Below, one piece after another: positions 1 through 15,918 of a stretch of DNA of 64,000 bases; position 1 is the first letter of the stretch, and every line of letters starts with the position of its first letter. Below the pieces are notes generated by a model, which saw nothing but the letters and a program-made list of their open reading frames with translations, was not told the origin of the DNA and did no database searches. Origin of the DNA: Pisolithus tinctorius (taxonomy: Eukaryota; Basidiomycota; Agaricomycetes; Boletales; Pisolithaceae); contig JANFAH010000016.1 in NCBI GenBank assembly GCA_024663395.1, positions 744,001-808,000 on the forward strand. Direction: 5' to 3'. Position numbers and translations under genes: made by a program.

Positions 1-673
1 TTCGTCTTTAATGATGCCGAGAGTCAATTTGAACTTGTCTTTTCTGTGGTCCGCACTGGTCGTTCACTTGCGGCATCATACAATTTGCAGTCGGACATCC
101 AATGTGAGTTTTCCTGCTCGATACCTGTGATTCGTCACTCATCGTGAATTGCTCAGTGTTTATTCATGCCAGTGATATTGCGGAAACGGCACTCCTCGAA
201 TCTCAAGCACCGACTATAGGTTCACTAATTAAAGGGTGTACAAACGTGGCGGTTATAGGAGATTTGTCCCAGTTGCCACCTGGCTGTGGGTCAACTGCCC
301 TGTCTCCAACAGTTGCTGTATACCTAGCTGTTCAGGTAAGCCTGATGATAGGAGGGTGATGGACTGACCTGACAACTAATCACGATGCAGGGCTTCATTG
401 ATCTCGAAGCTGAGGTCGCAAAGTTGGAAAAGAAGATCCACGCTGTGAACCTTAACCTTGACAAGCTATTAAAAGTCATGTCGCAGCCTGACTACCGAGA
501 CAGCGTACCAACGACAGTGCAACAAGCCAACGAGGATAAGGTTAGTTTGAGCTATGAATGAATCTTACTTGTTGCCGTGTTTATAATAACACTACTCCTT
601 GTAGCAAAAAGTGCTTGAGGCAGAGATTGCGGCTTTGGAGCAGTCCAAGAGCATGTTTCAGAAGTTGCAGTGA
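1..673 (+). CDS. VAS1: Valine--tRNA ligase, 3' end (partial)
   Basis: This is the C-terminal end of a valyl-tRNA synthetase, which charges tRNA-Val in cytosol and/or mitochondria. The 5' part lies outside the window. Four exons join in frame: 1-103, 157-335, 391-540 and 605-673, with the stop at 671-673. The first exon reads VVRTGRSLAASYNL, a typical stretch of the anticodon-binding region. The second exon contains GDLSQLPPGC and ALSPTVAVYLAV. The last two exons encode the family's C-terminal tRNA-binding coiled coil (DLEAEVAKLEKKI, then VLEAEIAALEQSK). No break is visible. All three introns have GT..AG ends. The identification rests on recognised family sequence and order; the choice of gene symbol follows the single fungal gene that serves both compartments. 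Confidence 0.9.
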
Positions 674-849
674 GCATTTTTGCATAAAACAGGTTTCAAA
701 TGTATTAGTTGCCTCCACATCGAGTTTTATTCTTGCTCCATCCTTGACGTGAGAATACCCCTTGAAGGCTTGAACTTCCGTAAGGTTTGTGAGCTATAAT
801 TCACCTGAGGGATTCCAGCTCCAAGCTGGACCAGTCCCAGATTCATGAT

Positions 850-1158
850 GTGCATGACTGGGATGTCACACTTGGTATTCTTGTGAACACGTCCAACAGC
901 TTCAGATTCTGGGATGTTCCTCGCCCTGGAACCTATTCCCATGGAGACAGATTATTTCCTTGGGAGGAAGCGCTCGGCCTCTCGGACATTCCTCCTGGGA
1001 ACAGAGGTCCTTTTTATCTCGAAATCCCTGCCATGCCCGCCGAGAATGGTGCTCCTTTCGCTCATGCGCAACCTCTAGTTGCCCTCTCTCCTACTCCATT
1101 TAATCAAAGTTACACGTCCTCCCTAGCTACCGTACTGTATCGTGAAATTGTCTATTAG
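850..1158 (+). pseudogene. Fragment related to the unknown gene at 17,983-18,600
   Basis: An open frame of about 100 codons shares a pattern with the unknown minus-strand gene at 17,983-18,600: a W-D/H-V/I-P-x-PG motif, then G-D/E-x-L then W-E-A. Here it reads WDVPRPGTYSHGDRLFPWEEAL; there WHIPYPGQLAYGEQLVSWEAA. The frame has no obvious partner exons upstream, because it begins only about 180 nt after the valyl-tRNA synthetase stop, and it ends without the rest of the paralogue. I read it as the truncated 3' part of a paralogue. The family function is unknown to me. It could also be the last exon of a small gene whose upstream exons I could not find. Confidence 0.35.
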
Positions 1159-1776
1159 TTGTAGCCACCACACTACATTGAAATTGGCAGTCTTTTGAAT
1201 TGTGCTTGCATTTCATGGTCGGGGGAAGGTACGATGCCAATTCTGCGCCGCCACATCTCAAAGGATTGTTGGACATCCTCGTGAAATGGCCAACAATTTT
1301 CTTCGATTGGCTGAGCATGCACGCCGAGGTCTCCACCCATAGCCACCTCACTCATTTTGAAAGAGGTCGTTGAGAAACGACGACAACGATCGGTCCCCTC
1401 TAAAGACAGAGCAACCCATGACAGATCTAAGACTATCTGGCGGTTTGTTCATGATGCTGCCTTGGACAACAGTTCACCAGCGGCACATTCAGAGTAATCT
1501 GGTCACATAACGCAGGGTGCCTCTTAGACTGAGTACCGAGGGTGTGTCTCGGGTGTGAGAATCGAGGCCCCCGTGTGCACTGTCGTTTAGGACGAGTGTA
1601 TAAAGGACGTACCAAAGAATGAATGGGTGAGTAGCAGTGGGGATAGGATCGTATCAACAGCTACATGCTCGCACCCCCTAATAATAATGGTTGGCTTGGA
1701 GGTGTATTTCCTTTTGTTTGGACCTAAACAACATCGAGCGTATTAGTCAGCCAATCTGCCTTCGACAACGACCACC

Positions 1777-2560
1777 ATGGCATCCTACGACAGCGATCCG
1801 TTCTACCTCAGGTGAGCCAGCCTATCAGACTCATCTAAAGCATTATTTACCCATAATATATCTAGGTACTAGTGCGTGCATCATATCATCACGTCTACGC
1901 GAGCGGCAGGCTGACTCGTGCGTGTAGCACCGGTCACTCCGGTAAACACGGCCACGAGTTCCTCGAGTTCGAGTACTCACATGGTCGCCTGCGCTATGCC
2001 AACAACTCCAACTACCGAAACGACAGTCTGATTCGCAAAGAAAGTTCGTCGAAAAAGTTACGGAGCTCGTCACACCGCGACTAACCAATCGTTGCAGTGT
2101 GGGTAGGGCCTTTGGTGGTCAAGGAGCTCAAACGTATAGTTGAGTCGAGTGAAATAACAAAGTAACATCCACTGTTTCTTTTTCTTCTCGATAAAGAAAC
2201 ATTTTTTGACCCTCGTTCATTCGTGCACAGGGAAGACGATACAAATTGGCCGAAAAAGAACATTGTTGGGAAACAGGAGCTTGAAATTCGGATAGGCAAC
2301 GATCATATCGCATTTGAGGTTCGCAAATATCATCCTACGGCGATTTCCGCCTCTCACGGGCTTGCTAGACTGCAAAGATCGGGTCGTTGGTTGAGATCCA
2401 GGATAGCGAAGACCCCGAAGGTCTTCGTGTGTTCTACTATCTTGTCCAGGATCTTAGAGTGAGTCCCTCAGGCATTCTTCCAAATCTTCTTCGCTAACTG
2501 CTCGATTAGTGCTTTATCTTCTCTCTCATCAGCCTTCACTTCAAGATTAAACCCATCTAA
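1777..2560 (+). CDS. MAGO: Mago nashi homologue, exon-junction complex core protein
   Basis: Mago binds Y14/RBM8A, and the pair clamps eIF4A3 on spliced mRNA in the exon-junction complex. Seven exons give 149 aa, close to the usual 146-150: 1777-1811, 1866-1871, 1928-2043, 2098-2161, 2231-2318, 2369-2458 and 2510-2560. Hallmarks in order are [77 protein letters not shown] and the canonical C-terminus LHFKIKPI. Exon 2 is only 6 nt (GTACTA). It supplies the two tyrosines of FYLRYY between introns of 54 and 56 nt. Without it the frame is kept but two conserved residues are lost. The motif before KELKRI is unusual, MWVGPLVV where animals have a K/S-rich segment. All introns are GT..AG and the gene looks functional. 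Confidence 0.95.
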
Positions 2561-2925
2561 AGCTCACGCGTCTCGGGCCTTCGGCTTCTTTTACACCATC
2601 TGCTGTACTTGAGTCACTTTGTGAGCAAAGGTAGACTAGTTACAGTACGATTCGCTCAAAACGTATTTGATTGCGCAAGAAAGCATTGTACTCTGTTTAC
2701 GAGGTAGGAGACTATTTTCATGCGAAGATACATCGGTGTTCTGACAAGATGTGAAAATAGATCGTAGAAATCTACTTCATGTTCTGCGAAAGGGATCATT
2801 CTGTGCTACTTAGCGATGGAGCTTCCACTCCCTAGTCGCTGGCAGTGGCACATCTGTTAAGACATTTCTCAAGCAGTCGACTACGGTCAAATATCGTACA
2901 CTCCCTGACACCAGCAGACCAACCT

Positions 2926-5231
2926 TTAGAGCAGTAGGTTCTCCAAATACCACCTGTGTTCACGTTTCAATGCGTCTTCGATTGTGCTCGCCTGCTTCCA
3001 GCCGTGACCCTCGCCATCGTAGAAATGGTAAGAAAGCTTCTCGTCTGGTGCTTCCACTTTGATCTTGGCCAAGAATATGATGGCTTGCTCTTCTGGAACT
3101 ATAGGATCCTCCTTTCCTTGTAGCATCTGTACGAGGTGCACATAAGTGCGTCATTCATAGGGTACGTGGGCATAAGCAAAATCGTGACTCACGAGAAGTG
3201 GAATAGTCATCTGAGGCTGACCAGATGAATCGAGAACGTTGTAGTATGGGCTGCGTGCCGTGTACACGTCCGGGATTTCATCCGGAGAACCGCCCAAGAG
3301 CTTGTACATGTACTGCAACTCGAACTTCTCCGTTTTCTCAGCCAAAAGCTTAAGGTCTGATATGCCACCATAGGCAGATGTCGCGGCCTTGTAGTACGTG
3401 TTGTTGCTGGCTGTGGTAGTCGAACAAAGCGTGGTGAACCCGCCAGCGGAACCTCCTCGGACTGCAGCACGGTTGCTGTCAACCAAACCCTGCTGTTCAT
3501 CGACCATCGTAACAGCATTCTCACAATCCTGATTATCCAGGATACCCCAGTTACCAGCGAGAAGCTCGCTAGGAGTGCACAGTTGTATTCGTGATCGCTT
3601 ATGGGGAAGATGTTCACTCACATATAGTCTCGGCCGTATCCCGATGATCCACGATAGTTCACATCCAACCTAGTAGTTTCATCATTGATTGATGTCAGTT
3701 GCTGATCTCATCGGAAGCCGGAGCCACTCACCAGGCAAACCCACGGCTGGTGAAGTACAACTTTTTCAGGTCCATTGCCTGTGTTGACATGGAAGTTGGG
3801 CCTCCATGCACACCTGTGATGCAGGGTGGCTTCTCGCCAGTTGGTCCTTCGAAGTCAGGGTTCTTCGGGAGGTACAGGATGGCATAAATTGGGTTAGGAT
3901 CGCCATCGTTGTACAATGTAAGGGGTTGGGGGATTGAAATGTACGAGTCATCTACCGGTTGCGCAGAGCTACTTTTCAAGTACACATAAGTCGGGACAAA
4001 CGAAGGTGCGGCTCCAAGTGAACACTGAAGCACGCCACCAGGTTGATTGTTCAAGCTAGCTGTAAAAACAAATGTGGTAGCATCAGGACCTTCCTGCTTC
4101 AGATGTTGCGCCACCACGAATGGGAAATCAACTATTTGCACCGGATCAGAAGATTTGGTGAGATCAAGAACATATAGGATATTGCGGCCATCCTGGAAGG
4201 CAGTGAATGCCCCGTAACTGCCGTCTCCTAAGAGAGCGTAAGGATAAAGCCCAAAGTACCAGGCAGGCTCGGCGAAATCCTGTGCGATCGGAGTTGCAAG
4301 CGCAGCTCGAGAGGATCCGGTGTCAGTGGAATAAATGAACGGGTTCTGGAAACGAAGGGACGAGCCGGGAGTATAGTCGGAAGTATAAAGTAGGGCAGTG
4401 TCAGAGATCCAAAGGGGGTATCCTGCGGAGATCTCGAGCTTTTCCCCGGCAACGTACGTCGTGTTAGAGAGAACAATGGCACCGTCTTCGATTGAGACAT
4501 CTGCGACATAGACTAAGCCTCCTTCGAAGGGCATGTCTGGCTGGTACCACTCCTGCCAGGCGATCTTAGTACCGGACGGGTTGAAGACTGGAGCAGCGTA
4601 GAAATCTGCGCCTTCCACAAGGCCTGTCCGTGTCGCAGTCGCAGTATCAATAACACACAGAGTGGTTACAACGTTCTGGGGGTTTTCGTCGGGATGATAT
4701 TCGAGGATAGATGCGATCAAATTAGTTTGAACAGGGTGCACGGCAAAGTTAGCATAGCGATATTGTTGGTTGGGATCCTCTGGCGGCAGATCAGCCAAGA
4801 ATTGGAGAACTGCACTTTAACCAACAATAACATACCAGGTGAGACAGGGCTGGGCTCACTACCCTCTTCGTCTTTGACTGAATACACTCTGCCGTCTGTT
4901 AAATTCGAGAAATAGGCGATGCCTCCGTACACGACGGCTGCAGCTCCACCATACTCATTCACGGCATCAGCTGCGTTGAAGCCAGAGGGAGTAACGTCCC
5001 GACCCTCGGCCGTGTTGACGATTACAGATCGACCATCTTCATCGGGGCGCTCTTCGATGTGGTACACAACCGATGTAATGGGGTCGACTAGCACATCATC
5101 GAATACGATGCTCTATCCATACGAAAAGTGTAAGCGCAGTTAAAACTGAAGGATGAGCCACGTACGCTAGTGGCAACAGTCTCCGGTGTGATAGGGGACG
5201 TCCACGTTCCATATGGAGCAGTTTGAACCAT
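2926..5231 (-). CDS. S9-family serine peptidase (prolyl oligopeptidase type), tandem copy A
   Basis: This is a soluble dipeptidyl/acylaminoacyl-peptidase-like enzyme of family S9, which removes short peptides or blocked residues from peptide N-termini. Six exons on the minus strand give 671 aa: 5231-5166, 5112-4836, 4779-3732, 3669-3622, 3568-3193 and 3126-2926. The first about 400 residues look like the beta-propeller (GADFYAAPVFNPSG, IAWQEWYQPD). The last about 260 form the alpha/beta hydrolase with HGGPTSM, the nucleophile motif GGSAGG, the acid in LQGKEDPIVP and the histidine in GEGHG. I see no signal peptide, so a cytosolic location is likely. The start was chosen because exon 1 is exactly 66 nt in all three long S9 genes of this window. 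Copy B lies just downstream with identical exon structure. Substrate is not predictable. Confidence 0.9.
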
Positions 5232-6334
5232 AGGTGATTGATTACTGGGAGGAATGCGCCTGAGAGCGACTGGGCCAAAGCATCATGATCGAAAAATGCG
5301 ATCTCTTTTATAGGGCATCGTCGGGATTCCGATGGACCATGCTCCGCACTTCTGAACCTGTTGCATCAGAGGAATTCGAATGAAACGACACAATAGGTAT
5401 CCGTCTGCCGACTACAAGGGTTAGATTTGGAGTTTGAGGGCATTCTCGCCATTTCGGTTCGGCGCAAACACGGTATTACCGTGTAACCGGATGGCAGGCT
5501 GAATAGTCCTTCTGATGCATGTGCGTGAGGCCCCACTGTATACCAGTAGAAGCCTCCAGATATGATAATGTCCGTGGACTCTACACACTGCAGTTCTCGC
5601 AGGATTCCGAGCCTAGGTTGCACTGGGAGGTCTCATGTGGTGATCGGTCGCCGCCGCCTCGGATGCAAGCATGACTGCGAATCCTATGGAAAAGGAGGAC
5701 AAAGGACACCAAGCACTTGTCAGAATGAAGTCGTGATTGACAGTCAACTCGTACCCTTTCGAAACACTGCGTGGCTGCTAAGCCCATACATGAACATACT
5801 AGCCGATCGGAAACTCACTATCGAGCCACGAAAACCTGCAGAGCACGATCAGCGCATCAGGTATAAAAAAAACTGCACCGTCTTCAAGCAGGTTGCGGCA
5901 GACTTGCTAGTGAATGAGTGTAAATAATTAAAGCCAATCGCCAGGGAATACCTGGTAATCTGGTCACAGCCATATCACTCTTAACTTCGCACGCTGTCGT
6001 CTTTGCTGCAGTGGGTTTGAGAGGAGCCTAATGACGTTTTCTGGATGAGGTGGGTCCGAGTGACTAAGAGGGCAATCGTCTTAAGACAGGATTACGGAAG
6101 TTGCATAAAAACATGTCAGTTTTGGCTCCGGAAGGACCGCCTGCGGTGGTAGCCACCTTTCTCACTAATACCCACAGAAATGTGTGTTTTGCGAAGGACC
6201 ATCTTGTGATGTTGAGTGGTGGAGCTTTCACCACTTGTCTCCCAAGTCGCTGGCAGTGACACAAATCCGTTAAGACAGATCTCGAGAAGGCGACTACATT
6301 CAGATACTGTACACTCTCGGACACAAGCAAACAA
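5232..6334. other. Spacer between S9 copies A and B, no gene seen
   Basis: No coding sequence is supported here. The half next to copy A (about 5,290-5,760) resembles the sequence upstream of copy B (about 8,756-9,150), including a shared stretch near CTGCCGACTACAAGGGTTAG versus CTGCCGACTGCGAGGATTAG. The duplicated unit therefore included roughly 500 nt of upstream sequence. The rest (about 5,930-6,330) is the 3' flank of copy B. Its last part also resembles the 3' flank of copy A at 2,820-2,925. Confidence 0.6.
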
Positions 6335-9150
6335 TTACAATAGGTTCTCCACATACCACTTATGTTCACGTATCAATGCGTCTTTGATCGTGCTCGCCTT
6401 CTTCCAGCCATGACCCTCGCCATCGTAGAAGTGGTAAGAAAGCTTCTCGTTTGGCGCTTCCTGCTTGATCTTTTCCAAGAATCCGGTGGCCTGATCTTCT
6501 GGAACCACAGGGTCGTTTTTTCCTTGTAACATCTACACGACATGTACACAAATGGGTCAGTCAGTCATGTGCGTGGGCATCGACAAAATCGTAACTCACG
6601 AGAAGTGGAATAGTCATCTGGGGCTGACCAAATGGGTCGAGAACATTGTAATACGGGCTGCGCTCCTCGTACACCTCCGGGATTTCATCCGGAGAACCAC
6701 CCAAGAGCTTGTACATGTACTGCAACTCGAACTTCTCCGTCGCCTGAGCCAAAAGCTTAAGGTCCGATATGCCACCATAGGCAGACGTCGCGGCCTTGTA
6801 ATACTTAATGTTTTTGGCTGTGGTAGTCGAACAAAGCGTGGTGAACCCGCCAGCGGAGCCTCCCCGGACTGCAGCGTGCTTGCTATCAACCAAGCCTTGT
6901 TGTTTATCGACCATTGTAACAGCATCTTCACAATCCTCATTGTCCAGGATACCCCAATTACCAGCGAGGAGCTCACTAGGAGTGCGCAATTGTATTTGTG
7001 ATCATTTACGGGGAAGAAGCTCACTCACATATAGTTTCGGCCGTATCCCGATGATCCACGATAGTTCACATCCAACCTAACAGTTTTATCGTCGGTCGAT
7101 ACCAGTCACCAATATCGCCGAAAGTTGCAGTTACTCACCAAGCAAATCCACGGCTAGTAAAATACAACTTTTTCAAGTCCAATGCCTGCGTCGACATGGA
7201 AGTTGGGCCTCCATGCACACCCGTGATGCAGGGTGGCTTCTTTCCAGCTGGTCCTTCGAAGTCAGGGTTCTTCGGGAGGTACAGGATGGCATAGATTGGG
7301 TTAGGATCACCACCCTTGTACAGCGTAAAGGGTTTGGGGACTGAAATGTACGCGTCATCCACCGGCTGCGCGGAACTCCTTTTCAAGTACTCGTAAGTCG
7401 GGACAAACGAAGGTGCGGCTCCAAGTGAACACTGAAGCACGCCACCAGGTTGATTGTTCAAGCTAGCTGTAAAAACAAACGTCGTAGCATTGGGACCCGC
7501 CTGCTTCAGATGTTGCGCCACCACGAATGGGAAATCAACTATTTGTACCGGGTCGGAAGGTTTGGTGAGATTAAGAATATATAGGATATTGCGGCCATCC
7601 TGGAAGGCAGTGAATGCCCCGTAACTGCCGTCTCCCAGGAGAGCGTAAGGATAAAGCCCAAAGTACCAGGCAGGCTCAGCGAAGTCCTGTGCGATCGGAG
7701 TTGCAAGTGCAGCTCGAGAGGAGCCGGTGTCAGTGGAATAGATGAACGGGTTCTGGAAACGGATGGACGAGCCGGGAGTATAGTCGGAAGTATAAAGTAA
7801 GGCGGTGTCAGAGATCCAAGAGGGGTATCCTGCGGAGATCTCGAGCTTTTTCCCGGCGACGCGCGTCGTGTTAGAGAGGACAATGGTACCGTTTTTGATC
7901 GAGACATCTGCGACATAAATCAAGGCTCCTTCGAAGGGCATGTCTGGCTGGTACCACTCCTGCCAGGCGATCTTAGTTCCACAAGGGTTGAAGACTGGAG
8001 CAGCATAGAAATCTGCGCCTTTCACAAGGCCTGTGCGTGCGGCTGTCGTGGTATCAAGGACACATAAAGTGGTTACAACGTTCTGGGGGTTTTCGTCGGG
8101 ATGATATTCGAGTATAGATGCGATCAAATTAGTTTGAACAGGATGCACGGCAAAGTTGGCATAGCGATATTGTTTGTTGGGATCCTCTGGCGGCGGATCG
8201 GTCTAGCAGTCGAGAACGGCACTTTTAACTAACGTCGACGTACCGGGTGAGACTGGGCTCGGCTCACTGCCCTGTTCGTCTTTGACTGAATACACTCTGC
8301 CGTCTGTTGCATTCGAGAAATAGGCGACGCCTCCATACACAACGGCTGCAGCACCGCCATATTCATTCACGGCATCGCGCGCATTAAAATCAGATGGGAT
8401 CACGTCCCGACCTTCAGCCGTGTTGACAATTACAGATCGACCGCCTTCATCGGGGCGCTGTTCGATATGGTACACGACCGATGTAATGGGGTCGACTAGC
8501 ACATCATCGAATACGATGCTCTATCCATACGAAAAGTGTAAGTGCAGTTACAAGTGAGGGATGAGCCACGTACGCTAGTGGCAACAGTCTCCGGTGTGAT
8601 AGGGGACGTCCACGTTCCGTATGGAGCAGTTTGAACCATAGGTGATTGATTACTGAGTGAGAGAAGAATGCGTCTGAGAGTGACTTAGCCAAAGCACCAT
8701 GATCGAAAAACGCGGTCCTTTTTATAGGGCATCGTTGACAAGTAGACTGATCCATCCCGATACGTTACGCTCACCATATTTCTGAACCTGCATCAGAGGA
8801 ATCAGAATGGAGAGACACGATAGGCATCCTTCTGCCGACTGCGAGGATTAGATTTGGGGTTTGAGCGTGTTCTCTGCGTAAACACACGGTACAAGTTGTA
8901 CCCGTGTAACCGGATGGCAGGGAGAATGGTCTTTCCTTCTGATGGACGTCCGTGCTCGAGGCTCATGGCATCATCTACCGGTAGAAGCATCCAGATGATG
9001 TCCGTGCATACAAAATGGTAACTAGATGACCCACACCTTGTCACCCTGTGTCTAGTTCCTAAGGTCCCATCACTTGCACGATTGCGAGTTCTATAGAAAG
9101 GAGGACCAAGCAAAGCAAGCAAGTGCTTGTCAGGGGCCAGGCTGTGATTG
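5290..9150. repeat. Tandem duplication unit boundaries (S9 copies A and B)
   Basis: Unit 1 runs from about 2,820 to about 5,760 and unit 2 from about 6,230 to about 9,150. Each holds an S9 peptidase gene plus about 500 nt upstream. Coding exons align over their full length without indels except one codon at the end. Introns differ more but keep position and phase. The segment upstream of B (8,640-9,150) has no gene of its own. Confidence 0.75.
6335..8639 (-). CDS. S9-family serine peptidase, tandem copy B
   Basis: This is a close paralogue of copy A and would carry out the same kind of peptidase reaction. Six exons give 670 aa: 8639-8574, 8520-8244, 8186-7139, 7076-7029, 6975-6600 and 6532-6335. 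The first five exons have exactly the same lengths as in copy A (66, 277, 1048, 48 and 376 nt). The last is one codon shorter, because the protein ends ENLL instead of ENLLL. The catalytic motifs are intact: GGSAGG, LQGKNDPVVP and GEGHG. Differences from A are scattered substitutions, for instance GEKLE versus GKKLE in the propeller. No frameshift or stop was found. This is a head-to-tail duplication, and both copies look able to make enzyme. Confidence 0.9.
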
Positions 9151-9563
9151 ACAGCCCACTCGTACCTCTGTAAACTGTGCAATGGTCTGCTGTGCTTCAT
9201 TAAGGGGACAGACAAAGTACTACAGAAATCACACGTCAATTATATAATTCGCTGAACCTGAACCGTGTGCACAAGTCGACACTCGTGACCTCATATCAAA
9301 ATACAGTTTTCGAGCCTCCAGTTATTCCAGGATGCAGAAGCAATCCTCCTCTGCTTGATAACGGGCCAAGTGAATATATAGCCGGTGGGTCGGCGCAAAT
9401 TTCACATATGCGGATTGTGTGGCAATATGACAAGTTAAGGCTATCGTCCATCTCCGCCGCGAATATTGTTGGACGTTTGGAACATTTAGACTGACATCGT
9501 GACTGAGTTTTTCTTTACATAAAACACGGAGATATCCAGTATTTGGAACACGAATGCTTTCCT

Positions 9564-11533
<1,970 letters not shown>

Positions 11534-11995
11534 GATTGTTTGAGCGAGGGGAATAGAGATGGATGGTCTGTCAGTTGATTAGCTGATATAATATATGGCT
11601 CAGGCTATGCTTCATTCCCCAGCAGTTCTCGATTCGCAGAAGCTTGGCGACACAATCTGACGCACTGATCTGGGAGAGAGTGGGAAAGTGCAGCAGCTGC
11701 CACTCATGACCACATCGAGAGCATGATCTAGTTACTGCCAAGCCTGTTCCCTTGGCTGTGGTTTCGCCAGATAGTAGATAGGGACAGTGAGAATCTCGTT
11801 AATCCATCCATGTGCATCACTAATTAGATGATGAGGCATTGGCAGAATCTCATTTCCACAGTGATGACTGAACCAAAGAGTCAAATGTCGCGAGGACCAG
11901 TGCAACGACACGTACAGTCTTTGTGCTCCCAATCATATACATCTACCTCTTTAAAACACGTAGATATCCAGCATTCGAAACGAAAATGCTTTCCT

Positions 11996-13953
<1,958 letters not shown>

Positions 13954-14050
13954 GATTGTCCGAGCGAAGGGAATGGAGATGGATGTCAGTTGATTAACTG
14001 ATTAGGGGGTACCGTAATATATGGCTTAGATGGCCATGCTTCGTAGCACC

Positions 14051-15029
14051 GTAACACCCGACAATTCGCAAGACAATTGAATGATGCCACTTGATCACGC
14101 AATCTGATGCCATGTTAGAGGGAGAAAGAACATCGTCATTCCCACAGATATGGTTCTGATATCAGACGAGTACGTATATACCAGACACACCGCGTAGACA
14201 CGGTCCGCTATATCACTTCTATTTTGTCCGACCAACTCGGGGTGTGTACCCACTCTCATATCAGTGGTATACCGTGTCATTTGTCTTGTTCACGGCTCCC
14301 CGAGTCTCTTCAATAGTATTCAGACCGGTACCGTCATGTAGATACCCCTTGCGATGACTTTTCCCCAGTGGCTATGCCCCGCTTTAGTGATTCGGACTCT
14401 ACCAGGATGCCCCGTGAATCTGTCGACATTCTTCCTCATCACGTCGAAGGGAAGCTCATACGGGATGATCACGTCAGACGGGCGAAAGCAAGTGCTACTT
14501 TAAGGATATATTGTCAGTTCAGAATTCCGATTGCTGTAACACCTTATCAGTGGGCTTAGTGCGAAGTGAATGTTGAATGGTAACACTGTATAATTTCTGG
14601 ACAACCACGCGCATTCGGGAGGTCCAAGTTGAGCGAACGAGCCGCCAAACGTATACTGAACTGATAATACTGCCATTGAAACTTACGCGTAATGAGAAGT
14701 CCTGGACACAATCAGAGCCCAGACCTGGGGACGCCTTCGATCCTCGAAGGCAGCGACGGACCAGTATCTCCGACCACATGACAGGAGAGGAAGGATGCCA
14801 AGGGGTGAGCCGAGAACCACCACCAAATCCTGGACGCCGTCAGGCTCCAACTCTGGGAAAAACCTTTTATCGTTTGAGATAGCGCTGACCTGTCGACCGA
14901 GAAGAGCCGACCTGCGCACTCCGGCTGAGGGTTACTGTGGCTACAATGGGGTTTGGATTGTGTAAAGCATCATCACGCACAGCAGAGATGGACCAGGCCA
15001 TGAACCCTTAGGTTGTAGACATCACCGGA
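14051..15029. other. No gene recognised
   Basis: Short open frames occur on both strands, but none shows a recognisable domain, splice-linked exons or similarity to other genes of the window. This segment separates the sulfhydrylase pair from the Helitron relic and probably holds the upstream region of copy E at its left end. Confidence 0.5.
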
Positions 15030-15690
15030 GTGGTTGATGGTATTCCGACGGCGGAGATGCTCACGTTATTGGGAGTTGAGCAGTTTTCCGAGTACGCGTT
15101 ACCACCCACATACGATCCTGAGAAGTATCAGGGGGCCATAATTTGTCCTCAGGGTATTCGGAGCGTTGAGGAGCTTGCAGATATCCACATGTGCAACTCG
15201 TGTTGCAAGGTACTCACCAGCACAAAACCCCATCAGCCGAAGGACGCAATTACAAACTTTCGGTACGTATTATGGTAAGGCCGAACTTCCGGGCGACATG
15301 AAGTAAGCTTTACAGTGTGCTAGTCAATTTGAACTGATATCAGTTGCGTTGTGCCGCGTCACCACTATCATGCATTATTATAAGTCGAAAAGCCTTCGAG
15401 GTGGTCGACTTCCAGAGGAGGCCAGTCAACGTTGTTATAGTAAAAATGTGGCGGTTTTGTCACAGGATCCCGGTGGTTTTTCGGAACGTTCTTCCACCAC
15501 CCTTGGAGGACATCGAAGGGTCCCTTTGTGTGGTTTTTGCTGGCAGTAGTTTCCGGCTCTCTCTAGAAGCCTCGCGGAAGTCCTCGTCTCGAAATCTAAA
15601 GTGAAATGTGTTATTGATCGGTCAATGAGTAATACGTTTTCTGACTCGAAATGTCTTCACTGGGCTGTCGGTGAAGATGATTTAATTGCG
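15030..15690 (+). mobile_element. Decayed Helitron fragment (DUF6570 region)
   Basis: This resembles the region just upstream of the helicase in basidiomycete Helitron proteins (the DUF6570 domain). The plus strand reads GIRSVEELADIHMC, then a CNSC cysteine pair, then PKDAITNF and, after a stop, AELPGDM. Further on, in shifted frames, come NVAVLSQDP, NVLPPPLEDIEGSLC and VSKSKVKCVID, which match the order of conserved blocks in that domain as I know it. Several stops and frameshifts interrupt it, and the replication initiator and helicase parts are missing. It is therefore a dead fragment rather than an autonomous element. I did not locate Helitron termini (5' TC and 3' CTRR after a hairpin). 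Confidence 0.6.
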
Positions 15691-15918
15691 CGTCCATAGT
15701 AGGGTCAACATCAGTTGTATCAAAGCACGCCTTGTGTGTCAAAGGTAATAGAGATCTTGTTTCGATTCAAGTGACCACTCGGCCGGCTGAGCCTCGTCAT
15801 AAAGTATGGGACTCCCAAAGTTCGATAGGGACTGAGAAAAGTTATGTTCAGGAGTTGCGAGTACACCACAGACCAATCAGAGATCGACAGTGAGGTCAAC
15901 GTACAGCTCGCCGTGCTG

